A DNA stretch of 64,000 nucleotides from NCBI GenBank assembly GCA_964598765.1, contig CAZRCZ010000006.1, positions 1-64,000 of the forward strand, in the 5' to 3' direction. Origin of the DNA: CAZRCZ01 sp964598765. GTDB taxonomy: Bacteria > Sumerlaeota > Sumerlaeia > MVZB01 > JAJFLK01. Below, piece by piece: positions 25,258 to 33,848 of the stretch. Under the pieces are notes generated by a model. That model made no database searches, was not told where the DNA came from, and saw only the letters and a program-made list of their open reading frames with translations. Both the position numbers and the translations under genes were made by a program. How positions within the stretch are numbered: the stretch's first letter is position 1; each line of letters starts with the position of its first letter.

Positions 25258-26826
25258 ATGCGTGACCATTTGAAATTTTATCTCGGTGCGATTTTCCTGA
25301 GCGGCCTTTTATTTTGGGTTCCCTTTTTTTTCTCAGCGATGTCAGAAGGCATTCTTTCACCGTGGATGGTTCCGTTTATCAACCTCACCGCCTTCGCGCT
25401 TCTTCTGCATTTCCGAAACGGCCCTCCAAACCCGATCAAATTTGCCCTCTTCTGGGAAGCAGGGATATGGGTCGCATGGCCGTATCTTGTCTTGATTATC
25501 CTCCTCCCAAGTTCCGGACTGCCGAAGGAAGGCCCCGGCGAAATGGGCGACATGGGTGGAATACTGAACGTCTTATCTTTGCCGGTAAGCGTCGCCATGA
25601 TGATTTTCAATCTGATCCAATTTCGACTCCCAGCTATCATAACCGCCGGCCTGATTCCATTGATGTCTGGCTCGGAATGGCTTTCACGGAAGCGAGGATG
25701 GCCAAGGGCGTTCCGGCACATCCTGAACCTAGTCGGGTTCGTTTGTTGGACAGGAGCGTATACCCTCTCGCATTGGAGTGGAGATGTTCCCGCCCATTGG
25801 GCATTTTCAGGTAATTCGGCTGACCTTAAACAAACCATCATCGTGCCAACCTTGGACTCGCCCATCCAGCCGGGGAAGAACATTATTTGGTGCTCTTCGT
25901 TTCAATTGGCGTGGAATGAACTAAGGGACAAAGTCATCGGCGAACCAGTGAGAGTTTCAGAGGCGCAGGAAATTGCGGATCGGTTAAATCAGGCTCAAGA
26001 GGATGCTTCCGATTTGCCTGCGGATTCCTTCTATGTCGCTTCAGGTTGGGCTGACAAGGGGATCGTGGGAGAAATACAAAGGCAGATGGCCAAAAAATTT
26101 CCCCATGCGACCATTCCCGATTTCTCCCAAGTAGGTCACGATCTGATTTTATTCGCTTACCTTACCGGACGCGTTCGGTTCACAATTCCATATCTCATCA
26201 ACGACAAACCTTTTAACTTCAAATCCTCGGAGGGTCAGGACTACGCCGTGATTTCCTTTGGGATCCGAGAATCCGACATGTCAGCGCAGGATCATCTGCG
26301 ACGTCAGATCGAGGTGCTTTACGTCCCCGGTTACCATGAACTGGCCGAAGAACGCGCTCAAAATGAATACGTCCTCGATCTCTGCAAAGAGTCCAAACCG
26401 AATCAACTTGTCCTCGCGCGCGTTGATTTTAAGGGATCTCTCGCCCAAACGATGAGCCACGTTTCTAAGTTGATCGAAAAACAGCATGCGCCCGAGTTCG
26501 GGGTCAACGACGTCCTCTTGGTTCCCGAGCTGGGTTTCAAGATTCAGCATGAATTTCAGGAACTCGAAGGGCAGAAGAAGACATGCCTGAATCAAGGATT
26601 CCTTTCAATTCATATTGCCAAGGCGATCCAAGCGATTGACTTCCGATTGGATCGGAGCGGCGCCAGTATCGAATCGAGCGCCCTCGCTCAGATGCGATCC
26701 ACCCCTCATCAGTTCGTTTTTAATAGTCCCTTTCTCATTTACATGAAAAAGCGCGGAGCGGAGCGTCCTTTTTTCGTGATGTGGGTGGACAACGCGGAGC
26801 TTTTGACCCGCGACGAGAAGAAATAA
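25258..26826 (+). CDS. membrane protein with a large C-terminal domain, possibly serpin-like
   Basis: The 522-residue protein has five or six membrane helices in residues 1-175, then a soluble domain to the end. That domain starts with KNIIWCSSFQLAWNELRD and ends with QFVFNSPFLIYMKKRGAERP followed by FFVMWVDN. An N-terminal helix after a 'N-[IV]-x-x-S' pattern, together with a 'P-F-L-x-x-[IM]' segment and a last strand, resembles the serpin ends. A reactive-centre loop is not obvious. I treat serpin-like as tentative. Similar proteins may exist in planctomycete-type genomes. It stands as a single gene after a CACAGAGGCACAGAGA repeat (25165-25183). Confidence 0.6.
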   Translation: MRDHLKFYLGAIFLSGLLFWVPFFFSAMSEGILSPWMVPFINLTAFALLLHFRNGPPNPIKFALFWEAGIWVAWPYLVLIILLPSSGLPKEGPGEMGDMGGILNVLSLPVSVAMMIFNLIQFRLPAIITAGLIPLMSGSEWLSRKRGWPRAFRHILNLVGFVCWTGAYTLSHWSGDVPAHWAFSGNSADLKQTIIVPTLDSPIQPGKNIIWCSSFQLAWNELRDKVIGEPVRVSEAQEIADRLNQAQEDASDLPADSFYVASGWADKGIVGEIQRQMAKKFPHATIPDFSQVGHDLILFAYLTGRVRFTIPYLINDKPFNFKSSEGQDYAVISFGIRESDMSAQDHLRRQIEVLYVPGYHELAEERAQNEYVLDLCKESKPNQLVLARVDFKGSLAQTMSHVSKLIEKQHAPEFGVNDVLLVPELGFKIQHEFQELEGQKKTCLNQGFLSIHIAKAIQAIDFRLDRSGASIESSALAQMRSTPHQFVFNSPFLIYMKKRGAERPFFVMWVDNAELLTRDEKK

Positions 26827-26962
26827 TGCGATTGCGGAGACGAACAGGATTGGGCAAGTGTAAAAAAATGCGAGCGCATCACGTCGAACCGCAGAAATTG
26901 ATCACGTTGCGTCTTCGCGTTGATAATTCCTCTCTGTGCCTCTGCGGTAAGTATTAGCGACG

Positions 26963-28435
26963 ATGCCGACCGATCTACAAATCATTGACGGATTCGAGGG
27001 CTTGCGCGCCGAATTTGCCTCGGCGCATCCCTCCGCCGACAAGAGTGGGACGGGCTACCAGCCTGTCTCCCAACTCAATCAAAAGCATCCGCCGGAGGAC
27101 ATCTTCGACGTGTGGTTGCGCGTCGTATTGAACCTCGTCGAACCGACAAGCCGACAGAGGCGCGCGCTCCGCTCCTTGGCGCGTCATTGCGTTCAGCTTC
27201 ATTCAGCGCAGGGGTCCCCGCCCGGCGGGAAAATTCCTCCCGACGATCCAGAAGTTCGCGCGCTCCTGAAAAAATTTCCGTCTCTTCTGTCCGAGACGGA
27301 TCGAATGTTGACCCGATTGGATCAACTCAAATCGCACGATGGAACGATCCGTCTCAAGGAGGAATTTCAAACCTTGGCCGGCGAGGCGGAGGGATGGGCC
27401 AAAGCGTTTCCGCGCATGGCGGGATTGAAAGCATGGCAATTGCTCGCTCGTCTGGGGCGTTCCGTTATTCCGCCGGAGGCTTCGCTTCGACGCTTTTTCT
27501 GGCGACTCGGTCTTCTGGAGGGAGATCAAAAGACCCGAAGGCGCGACGCGCCCCGCATCGCGGATTGCGTTGAAAAAATCGCCGGCCTGACCGGATTGTC
27601 CAATCACGAACTTACGCGTCTGCTCGAATGGCACACAGCAAGCGGCCGGAACGGAACCGAAGGAGGACGTTGCGGAAAAAATCCCGATTGCCCCGACTGC
27701 CCGTTTCACGCCGGATGCCTCTACTTCCGCTTTCGCGCGGCACAGCCGTCCGAGGCCATGAAGGAATCTTCCGCCGGACCGAATCTCAAAGAACTGAAGC
27801 ATCGCCTCGACTCGGAAGGAGCCGAATCTCTGGCCGATTCCGAATTGCTCGCGCTTTTGTTGGAAAGCGGAGATCGAAAACGGGACGCGATTCAGATGGC
27901 TTGCGACCTTATCACCCGATTCGACGGTTTGAAAGGGATTGACGCCTGTCCGGTCGCTGAGTTCCAAGCGACTAAAACACTGAGCGCGGCCAAGGCGCGG
28001 CGGATCAAGGCGGGCATCGAACTGGGCCGCCGCCTCTCCCGTCAAACTCTTCAATCCGGCGATTCGATCACTTCCAGCCAAGATGTCTGGCTTGCTTTTC
28101 GGAACCGATACAGCCACATCCCGCAAGAGCATTTCATTTCGGTCCTGCTGGACACCAAGAACCGCGTGATTCATTCCCACATCGTCAGCAAGGGCTCGCT
28201 GACCGGAAGCCTCGCCCATCCGCGCGAGGTGTTCAAGGAGGCAATTCGCCGATCCGCTGGAGCCGTGATTCTTCTGCACAATCACCCCAGCGGCGATCCC
28301 GAACCGAGCAGTGAGGACGTAGCCATCACGCGGCGTCTGGCCGAAGCGGGCAAACTGCTCGGCATTCGCGTTTTGGATCACATCATTCTCGGCGGCGAAA
28401 CGTATTATAGTTTCAAGGACGAGGGAAAGTTGTAG
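26963..28435 (+). CDS. radC: fusion of an endonuclease III-like Fe-S domain with RadC
   Basis: The C-terminal half (about 275-490) is a complete RadC protein: a helix-hairpin-helix-like region (ADSELLALLLESG, then LSAAKARRIKAG) and the JAMM metalloprotease-like motif LLHNHPSGDPEPSSEDVA (H439, H441, D452). RadC family function is uncertain despite its repair name. The N-terminal half resembles an HhH-GPD glycosylase: MAGLKAWQLLARLGRSVIPP near residue 152 aligns with the hairpin and the 'VDTHV' region. C237, C243, C246 and C252 form the 4Fe-4S cluster pattern of EndoIII. The catalytic Lys/Asp of EndoIII are not visible, so this half may bind DNA only. A dispersed repeat (26928-26952) lies just upstream. 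Confidence 0.85.
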   Translation: MPTDLQIIDGFEGLRAEFASAHPSADKSGTGYQPVSQLNQKHPPEDIFDVWLRVVLNLVEPTSRQRRALRSLARHCVQLHSAQGSPPGGKIPPDDPEVRALLKKFPSLLSETDRMLTRLDQLKSHDGTIRLKEEFQTLAGEAEGWAKAFPRMAGLKAWQLLARLGRSVIPPEASLRRFFWRLGLLEGDQKTRRRDAPRIADCVEKIAGLTGLSNHELTRLLEWHTASGRNGTEGGRCGKNPDCPDCPFHAGCLYFRFRAAQPSEAMKESSAGPNLKELKHRLDSEGAESLADSELLALLLESGDRKRDAIQMACDLITRFDGLKGIDACPVAEFQATKTLSAAKARRIKAGIELGRRLSRQTLQSGDSITSSQDVWLAFRNRYSHIPQEHFISVLLDTKNRVIHSHIVSKGSLTGSLAHPREVFKEAIRRSAGAVILLHNHPSGDPEPSSEDVAITRRLAEAGKLLGIRVLDHIILGGETYYSFKDEGKL

Positions 28436-28492
28436 CCGAATTCAGACGGCAACCTTCCGCGAGATTTGTCGCGGAAATAATTCCGCTCAAAT

Positions 28493-28789
28493 TTACTTTT
28501 TCCGTCCGTAAGCTACTTGAATCTTCCCGGCCAGCACGAAGTCTTTCTCCGTCACGCCCCCTTCGCTGTGGGTCGAGAGCGAAATGTTGAGGCGTTTGTA
28601 ATTGATCGTCACGTCGGGATGATGATCGGCTTCCTCGGCGTCGAAGGCGATGAGGACTAGAAACGATATCGCCTCGCGGAAATCCTTGAAAACCAACTGG
28701 CGGCGGATCGAATTATCCTCGAATTTCCAATCCGGCAGGGATTTAAGTTTCTCGGCAATGGCTTCCGTTGAAAGAACATTGGCTCCCAT
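28493..28789 (-). CDS. 4a-hydroxytetrahydrobiopterin dehydratase
   Basis: Pterin-4a-carbinolamine dehydratase recycles the pterin cofactor of aromatic amino acid hydroxylases. The 98-residue protein has the family core EEADHHPDVTINYKRLNISL with the paired histidines and the ending THSEGGVTEKDFVLAGKI. The start at 28789 (MGANVLSTEA) is set by AGGAG eight bases upstream. The frame continues into repeat DNA as far as 29092, but that part is repeat translation and not protein. No phenylalanine hydroxylase gene is nearby. It follows the crotonase gene across a repeat-filled gap. Confidence 0.92.
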   Translation of the reverse strand: MGANVLSTEAIAEKLKSLPDWKFEDNSIRRQLVFKDFREAISFLVLIAFDAEEADHHPDVTINYKRLNISLSTHSEGGVTEKDFVLAGKIQVAYGRKK

Positions 28790-28808
28790 GAAACGGCTCC
28801 TTTCCATG

Positions 28809-28982
28809 AAGATTAAACACGAAGGCACGAAGGAGGCACGAAGGAGGCACGAAGTCACACAAGGAAAAAAAACGCTTATCTCGCTGTTCTGCAATTGCTC
28901 AAATGTGCGGTCCGATTTTCGATTTACGAACCTCATATTTCTTTGTGATCTTTGTGTCTTCTTCGTGTCTTTGTGTTTGATC
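28809..28982. repeat. inverted pair of ACACGAAGGCACGAAGG-type repeats
   Basis: The left part (28809-28862) contains three 'aggcacgaagg' units in a row. The right part (28944-28982) reads 'tttgtgtcttcttcgtgtct' then ttgtgtttgatcc, the complement. Between them lies about 80 bases without features. The pair fills the gap between two minus-strand genes. Confidence 0.75.
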
Positions 28983-28994
28983 CTCCTCTTATTC

Positions 28995-29837
28995 CTACTC
29001 TCCCTTGAAGACCGGCGCGCGTTTTTCCATGAACGCCGTGATCGCCTCGGCCAGATCGCGGCTGTGGAGGAATGAGGCGTTCCACTGCGCAACGAAATCC
29101 AGTCCTTCGTCTATCGTGTGTTGTTCGGAATAATTGAGAACGACCTTCGTTCCCTGCACGGCCAGCGGCGAATTGGCGGCGATTTCGCCCGCCAACGCGC
29201 GCGCTCCGGCCAAAAGACTTTCCTTGTCGGGATAGACCTCGTTGACCAATCCGCAACGCAGGGCGCGCTCGGCGCCGATCCGCTTTCCGGTGAACGCCAT
29301 CTCCCGCGCCATTCCCTTGCCGACGATGCGGGCGATGCGTTGAAGCGTCCCCAAATCGGCGACGATGGCGATTTTGGTTTCGTGAATCGCGAACGTCGCG
29401 TCCTGCGAGCAGAGACGAATGTCGCAGGCGGTCGTGAGGTCCACTCCGCCGCCGATGCAGTGGCCGTGAATGGCGGCGATGACCGGCTTGCCGCATTTTT
29501 CCGCCGAGCTGACGCAATCCTGAAGTTTCTTGATCCGCTCCAAAAGATTCAAGTTGTCGCGGGCTTTGCTTCCTCCGCGCGGCGCGCCCGCGAGATCCCC
29601 CATCGCCGATTTGAGGTCCAGCCCCGCCGAAAACAATCTTCCCTCCGCCCAAAGCACGACGACGCGGACGTTGTGATCCGTCTCGATCTCGCCGAACGCC
29701 CGGCGAATCTCCTCAAAAAAAACCGGCGACATCGTGTTCAATTTTTCCGGATTATTGAGCACAAGTTCGGCGACCGGGCCGCCGTCGCGGTCGAGCCGAA
29801 TCAAGGTGTAGGGTTCGGTGGTTGCGTTGGCGCTCAC
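28995..29837 (-). CDS. crotonase family protein (dienoyl-CoA isomerase/enoyl-CoA hydratase-like)
   Basis: The 280-residue protein starts at a GTG overlapping the stop of the upstream gene (GTGA). It has the crotonase oxyanion-hole segments LFSAGLDLKS and GHCIGGGVDLTTACDIRLC. The stretch IVADLGTLQRIARIVG is like the delta(3,5),delta(2,4)-dienoyl-CoA isomerase signature, where an aspartate replaces the hydratase glutamate pair. That favours isomerase over hydratase activity. It acts in the cytoplasm on acyl-CoA, probably in fatty acid breakdown. It is coupled to the carboxymuconolactone-decarboxylase-type gene. Confidence 0.88.
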   Translation of the reverse strand: MSANATTEPYTLIRLDRDGGPVAELVLNNPEKLNTMSPVFFEEIRRAFGEIETDHNVRVVVLWAEGRLFSAGLDLKSAMGDLAGAPRGGSKARDNLNLLERIKKLQDCVSSAEKCGKPVIAAIHGHCIGGGVDLTTACDIRLCSQDATFAIHETKIAIVADLGTLQRIARIVGKGMAREMAFTGKRIGAERALRCGLVNEVYPDKESLLAGARALAGEIAANSPLAVQGTKVVLNYSEQHTIDEGLDFVAQWNASFLHSRDLAEAITAFMEKRAPVFKGE

Positions 29838-30373
29838 GCTTTTTTCACCTTCGGTTCCATCTCGATTCCCATCGGCGCGATGAACCGCGCTAGGCCGTTC
29901 CAGTTTCCGATGCAAAACGACAACTCGATCAATTCCTGATCGCTCATTCGCACGCGCAGTCCTTTCCACGCTTCCTCGTCCACCTTGTTTTCGGTCGTGA
30001 TCCGGTCGGCGTAGCGGAGCGCGAGCCGCTCCAAATCGTTGAATGCCGGATGCGTCGCGTAATCGTTGATGTTGGCGATTTGCGCCTCGGGCACGCCGAC
30101 GCGCCGCGCGATCCGGTCGTGCTCCTCGAAGCAATAGTCGCATCCGGCGAGTTTGAAAATGCGAAGCAGGACGATCTCGCGGAGCTTGGCATCGAGCTTG
30201 AGTTCAAAGACCAGCGTCCGCATCATCCGCCACCAATCGCGCAGGAGCTTGGGGCTGTGCGCGACGGTCTTGAACGGATTCAACACCTTGCCCCCCATTC
30301 CTTCGAGTTCTTCATAAACCGCGCGCGCCTCGGGCGCGGTCTCCGATTTTTCAAGGTATCTCACTCTGGCCAT
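29834..30373 (-). CDS. carboxymuconolactone decarboxylase/AhpD-family protein
   Basis: The start at 30373 (MARVRYLEKS) has AAGGA a few bases upstream. The frame runs further upstream only through repeat DNA. The 179-residue protein carries the AhpD-type motif GCDYCFEEHDR (C78, C81, H85), the peroxidase/disulfide reductase centre of this family, followed by KLAGC context and a YADRIT helix. Members are peroxidases or decarboxylases; the CxxC plus histidine favours a thiol-dependent peroxidase-like activity. It overlaps the crotonase gene by four bases. The 5' leader contains a hexamer tandem repeat. Confidence 0.88.
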   Translation of the reverse strand: MARVRYLEKSETAPEARAVYEELEGMGGKVLNPFKTVAHSPKLLRDWWRMMRTLVFELKLDAKLREIVLLRIFKLAGCDYCFEEHDRIARRVGVPEAQIANINDYATHPAFNDLERLALRYADRITTENKVDEEAWKGLRVRMSDQELIELSFCIGNWNGLARFIAPMGIEMEPKVKKA

Positions 30374-30390
30374 GATTTTTCCTTTGTTCT

Positions 30391-30431
30391 TAATCCTAAT
30401 CCCAATCCTAATCCTAATCCCAATCCTAATC
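30391..30431 (-). repeat. tandem TAATCC/CAATCC hexamer array
   Basis: Six and a half hexamers with an 18-base super-period (TAATCC TAATCC CAATCC, twice) lie 18 bases upstream of the AhpD-type gene. On the minus strand the array reads GGATTA/GGATTG, reminiscent of a telomere-like or G-rich repeat. Slippage could vary its length. The rest of 30432-30717 holds an 'aaacacaaagacaccaagac' repeat near 30596 and no gene. Confidence 0.7.
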
Positions 30432-30717
30432 TTACTCTTGCTCTTGTTCTCGCTCTCCGTGTGCCCCGATTTTTCGGGAGCGACTCCTCGCGCTTTATCC
30501 CGCCGCTCGCAACGTTTCAGAAACGATCCCAGCGTAAAGCGGGGCCTAGCGTCCGGCAAGGAGATTTTCAACGGCAGTCTTGGGAAAACCAGATCAAACA
30601 CAAAGACACCAAGACCCAAAGTTTCGCAACGAGCGCGGATGAAAGGACGGTGGGGACGTTGGGACTTTTTCAACAGCCCCACGTGAACCGACTAAATGAT
30701 TCGGACCCATCTTTTGC

Positions 30718-30952
30718 AGTTCTCCGGCGCGTTCACTTCCCGTGAACAACCCGGTCAAAGAAACGCTCGCGCGCCGATTCCCGAAAGTTTCCTAAGCAAG
30801 ACTCCCTTTCGTGCCAACACCCGCGCTCTTTCGACCCTTGCAATTCCCCATGCGGCAGAGGGACTTGCAAAGATAGAGGCTCGCCATTCACCGACGGCGC
30901 GAGGCGCCGTTGATAACGGCAGTGGGCTTGATCGCGCGATTCCGGAGACCTG
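30718..30952 (-). repeat. ~240-bp dispersed repeat, copy B (inverted relative to copy A)
   Basis: The complement of 8656-8897, with about one difference in ten by eye. Its upper end overlaps the 3' end of the antitoxin gene (30888-31094). The remainder is spacer plus the decayed family tail ESARERFFDRVVHGK. In this copy the antitoxin it belongs to is still complete, so copy B is closer to the source arrangement. Confidence 0.8.
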
Positions 30953-31094
30953 TCAAGAACGGATCACGCAATTCCTGAGTGGCAAGCCAAGTTAATTCCT
31001 CTTCTAAGGTCATGTCCTTAATTTCTCTCGAAATCCTGTCGCGCGCCGATCGCATCAAAGCAACCGCGTCGAACTTTTTTCCGGCTTTACTCAT
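30888..31094 (-). CDS. VapB-type antitoxin
   Basis: The 68-residue protein begins MSKAGKKFDAVALMRSARDR and continues ISREIKDMTLEEELTWL. This pattern is typical of antitoxins that partner PIN toxins: a DNA-binding or dimerising lead followed by an amphipathic helix that blocks the nuclease. Its ATG overlaps the original stop of the PIN gene upstream by eight bases (ATGAGTAA). The toxin gene is broken by three lesions, so the antitoxin is now an orphan. Its C-terminal 20 codons are part of the ~240-bp dispersed repeat. Confidence 0.75.
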   Translation of the reverse strand: MSKAGKKFDAVALMRSARDRISREIKDMTLEEELTWLATQELRDPFLTGLRNRAIKPTAVINGASRRR

Positions 31095-31545
31095 CAGTTA
31101 ACAGCTCTCTCGGCGTCCGGATTTCGATTATTAGGATAGCCTTGACGCAAATTCACGGAATTATAGCCACGTATCCGTTGCAGGTTGACGACGTGCCTGA
31201 AGTTCCAACTTACCAGCACGTCAACATGACCCACCGTGGCGAGGGCGATGTGCTGAGCGTCGGCCTTCATCTTGGCCGGAAGCACTCCCGCGGCGATATA
31301 GGCTTCCGCGAGGTCCCTTGCCTCCCCGTCAAGCTGAGCGTTTCGGTGTGCGCTTCCGGGATGGAAGCGAGGCGTTCGCGAACTTCATTCGGCGCCATCG
31401 TCAACTCCTGAACTGTAAGGCTGGAGAGGACGAGAGAGCGCTCACCCCGGTTGAAACTCTCCATCAACCGAACGGAGTGTTCCGCAAACTCTTCGTCCTA
31501 GCATCCGCCCAAGACCGAAGTGTCCACATAGATTCGGGATTTCAT
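31087..31545 (-). pseudogene. PIN-domain toxin (VapC-like), three disabling lesions
   Basis: Read from the ATG at 31545, MKSRIYVDTSVLGGC shows the first PIN aspartate and is followed by an amber TAG at 31498-31500. The frame then continues DEEFAEHSVRLMESFNRGER and is shifted near 31330 into DLAEAYIAAGVLP and ADAQHIALATVGHVDVLVSW. A third shift near 31125-31135 precedes the natural ending IRTPRELLTDE. The conserved second and third acidic sites are present, so the gene was functional not long ago. It is coupled to the intact antitoxin gene downstream. Confidence 0.85.
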
Positions 31546-31603
31546 GGCCGATCTTACCTTCGATCTTGGAGGACCGCAATCGGCGCGACTATTTTTCAAC
31601 GCT

Positions 31604-32080
31604 TCAATCCGGCAACGGACCCAAAATGTCTATTTGATGTCGGGTCGCCGCCGCCACCAATTTTTCCATGTCGGGCGCCGAAGGGGTCGGCAGGGTCAGG
31701 CTTTGTGCGGGAGTTCCCGCCTCGATCACAAATTGCTCGAAACCCGACGGCGTCGTGAGGACGAGATACCGCGCCGGCGACCCCTCGACGACCCGGAATC
31801 CATGCGGAATTTCGCGCGGCAGAAAGACGAACGTTCCGGGGCCCCTTTTCATCCGCCGCTCGCCGCTGATGAATTCGAGTTCCCCCTCCAAAACATAAAA
31901 CGATTCATCCTCGCGGTGATGGACGTGGTAAGGAGACCCCGAACCGACCGGCGCGATTTGTTCGATCAAAGCGAAGCCGCCCCCCGTCTGGCTGGTTTCG
32001 GCTTTGATGAAAGTGAGGGTGTTGAGAAACCAAAACGCCCGTCCTTCCCTTTGATTCAGCGCGTAAATGCTCAAGTCCAT
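31604..32080 (-). CDS. cupin-domain protein (quercetinase-like)
   Basis: The start at 32080 (MDLSIYALNQ) has AGGAG seven bases upstream. The 158-residue protein contains the cupin metal motif PYHVHHREDESFYVLEGELE and the second motif GTFVFLPREIPHGFRV, so a mononuclear metal is likely. Its substrate is unknown; related small cupins include quercetin 2,3-dioxygenase-like enzymes. It follows the Tat-exported protein gene closely. The last 170 bases have a partial copy at 7286-7458. Confidence 0.85.
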   Translation of the reverse strand: MDLSIYALNQREGRAFWFLNTLTFIKAETSQTGGGFALIEQIAPVGSGSPYHVHHREDESFYVLEGELEFISGERRMKRGPGTFVFLPREIPHGFRVVEGSPARYLVLTTPSGFEQFVIEAGTPAQSLTLPTPSAPDMEKLVAAATRHQIDILGPLPD

Positions 32081-32097
32081 TTCGTTCTCCTCTTCGA

Positions 32098-33648
32098 TCA
32101 AACGCCCAGCAGTCGTTTCGCTTCCTCGTATCCGGCGGATTTGTGGCCGTATTCGCTTGCGCTCACGCGCGCCAGCGAGACGAGTTGCCCCCAGCGGAAT
32201 GCCGGACGCGCCGTGGCAAATTCCGCGCTCACCGTGTTGTAATACTTCTCGGCGTGCAACGCGCCGTCCTCGCTCGTCGCGTATTTCAACAGGAGATCGA
32301 ACACGGGACGCGGTTCATGCGCCAAAGTTCCGTAGCGCGAAACCGCCGCCATCGCGCGGAATTGATTGTTTTCCCGAATGGCACTCTCCGCCTCGCGGAG
32401 CAACTCCGCAGGATTTTCCGTTTTCACTTCCGCCAGATGTTCGGGAAATGGATAGGCCTCTTTGTTGGATAGCTCGCTTTGTCCGGCGGTGTGGAACGCG
32501 CCGACGATCAGGCTCGCGACGATGTTGCGCGGGTTGCTGACGCGGACGATGTTTCGCCAGGCGTTGGCGGCGTCCGAGGCGTGAACGCCGATCGAATCGC
32601 CGTGGCAACTCCCGGTCGGTTTATCCGCGTTCGCCCATTGCTCAAGCCGTCCGGGATCGTGCAGGGCCAGCATGTTGGCCGCGAGCGATAACGCCTCGCC
32701 GATACATTCGGGGGAATATCCCTCGTGGAGCGCGCTCGCGACCGCCTCGGCGGCCTGTTCGCGGCTTCCTCGGAAAATGGTCGCGGCCAATTCCCGAACC
32801 CAAACGTCGTCACCCGATTTCTGCCCCAAACTTTTTCCGGGCAAGTTGTATTGATCGAGCAATTTCGGCAGGACCGCGCGAATGGGGGAGCGCGTTTGAT
32901 TCTTGGTGATGATTTCGTTTTCCCGCATCGCGCAATATCGGATGGATTGCCGGAGCAAACAATGCGCCCATTCGGGTCCGGCAATTTCCAGCGTGTCCCA
33001 CGCCCGCCAAGCCAAGACGACCCGATGGACGTCAACCTCATCCTCAACCGCGAACTGCAAATGGTTGAACGCTTCGCCCGCCGGTCCCGTCGAGTAAGCG
33101 GCAAAAGCGCGGTCGGCTCTCTCGATGTCCCCTTTGCGCGAAGTCTCGCGCAGATAATCCCCCGCGACCGCCCCCGTCGGAATCGGGTCGGCGGCGACGG
33201 AATGAAGAACTTCTGCTTTGTGTCCGCCAAATTCCTGAATCCGGTTTGCGTTCCGATAAAGGACTTTCAGCACGGGCAAGGCTTGGCGATCCGCCGGAAG
33301 TTCCTTCGCCATGCGGTAAGCCGGAGCCAGCGCCATGAAGGTGTGGAATCCGATGTAGTCCTGTCCGCCGAATGTGCGGGCATTGGCCAAGGCTCCGGCG
33401 GCGACCAGCGTTTTTAAGTCCGTTCCCGATTTCAATTTTTCGATGAGCAACGCCGTCAACTTGGCGGGTGGAGTGTCTTGCATTAGCGCGACAAGAGGCT
33501 CAAGCTGTCCGAACGACAGGGCCGATTCCGCTTCTTCCGCTCCGGCCTTGGCCAAACCCAATTCCAAGGCCAAGTTGGTGCCCAATCCGGCTAACAACAT
33601 TCCCCGTCCGACGTCTCCCAAAAATTCCCTTCGAGTCCTGATTGCCAT
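32098..33648 (-). CDS. Tat-exported protein of unknown function
   Basis: The 516-residue protein starts with a twin-arginine signal: TRREFLGDVGRGMLLAGLG (RREFL). AGGAG lies eight bases before the ATG. The mature part is alpha-helical, with LVAAGALANARTFGGQDYIG, DEVDVHRVVLAWRAWD and DSIGVHASDAANAWRN, and resembles exported proteins common in planctomycete-type bacteria. Tat export implies folding, often with a cofactor, in the cytoplasm. The histidines (FHTFMALAP, GGHKAEVLHS, VDVHR, CHGDSIGVH) could bind a metal. A cupin gene follows at a 17-base distance. Confidence 0.7.
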   Translation of the reverse strand: MAIRTRREFLGDVGRGMLLAGLGTNLALELGLAKAGAEEAESALSFGQLEPLVALMQDTPPAKLTALLIEKLKSGTDLKTLVAAGALANARTFGGQDYIGFHTFMALAPAYRMAKELPADRQALPVLKVLYRNANRIQEFGGHKAEVLHSVAADPIPTGAVAGDYLRETSRKGDIERADRAFAAYSTGPAGEAFNHLQFAVEDEVDVHRVVLAWRAWDTLEIAGPEWAHCLLRQSIRYCAMRENEIITKNQTRSPIRAVLPKLLDQYNLPGKSLGQKSGDDVWVRELAATIFRGSREQAAEAVASALHEGYSPECIGEALSLAANMLALHDPGRLEQWANADKPTGSCHGDSIGVHASDAANAWRNIVRVSNPRNIVASLIVGAFHTAGQSELSNKEAYPFPEHLAEVKTENPAELLREAESAIRENNQFRAMAAVSRYGTLAHEPRPVFDLLLKYATSEDGALHAEKYYNTVSAEFATARPAFRWGQLVSLARVSASEYGHKSAGYEEAKRLLGV

Positions 33649-33758
33649 GTTCGTTCTCCTGTCGCTTGGTGAGATTTAAGGATACATCATCCCAATTTGC
33701 CTCTTCTTAATCCCTGCGACAATTCTGCGGCGGTCTGATTGGGCTTGTCAATCTCGCG

Positions 33759-33846
33759 TTCTTTGCCTTGGCGCTCTTGGCCTTGGCGTTCTTGGCGTCG
33801 TGGCGGTTAATTCGTTCCTTCCATCCTATCCATCCTGCTCATCCCT
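33759..33846. repeat. CTTGGCGTTCTTGGCG-type repeat
   Basis: A run of 'cttggcgctcttggccttgg' and cgttcttggcgtcgtggcgg is followed by ccatcctatccatcctgctc and atccctgttcaatt. The first part matches 1946-1965 and, inverted, 7659-7680. The second matches the GGATGAACGGGAT tails at 7.5 kb. It ends right at the stop of the oxidoreductase gene. Confidence 0.65.
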
Positions 33847-33848
33847 GT

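Noticed and set aside
29002..29092. upstream extension of the pterin dehydratase to 29092
   Set aside because: The added residues are translations of repeat DNA and of the crotonase gene end; AGGAG eight bases before 28789 fixes the shorter start.
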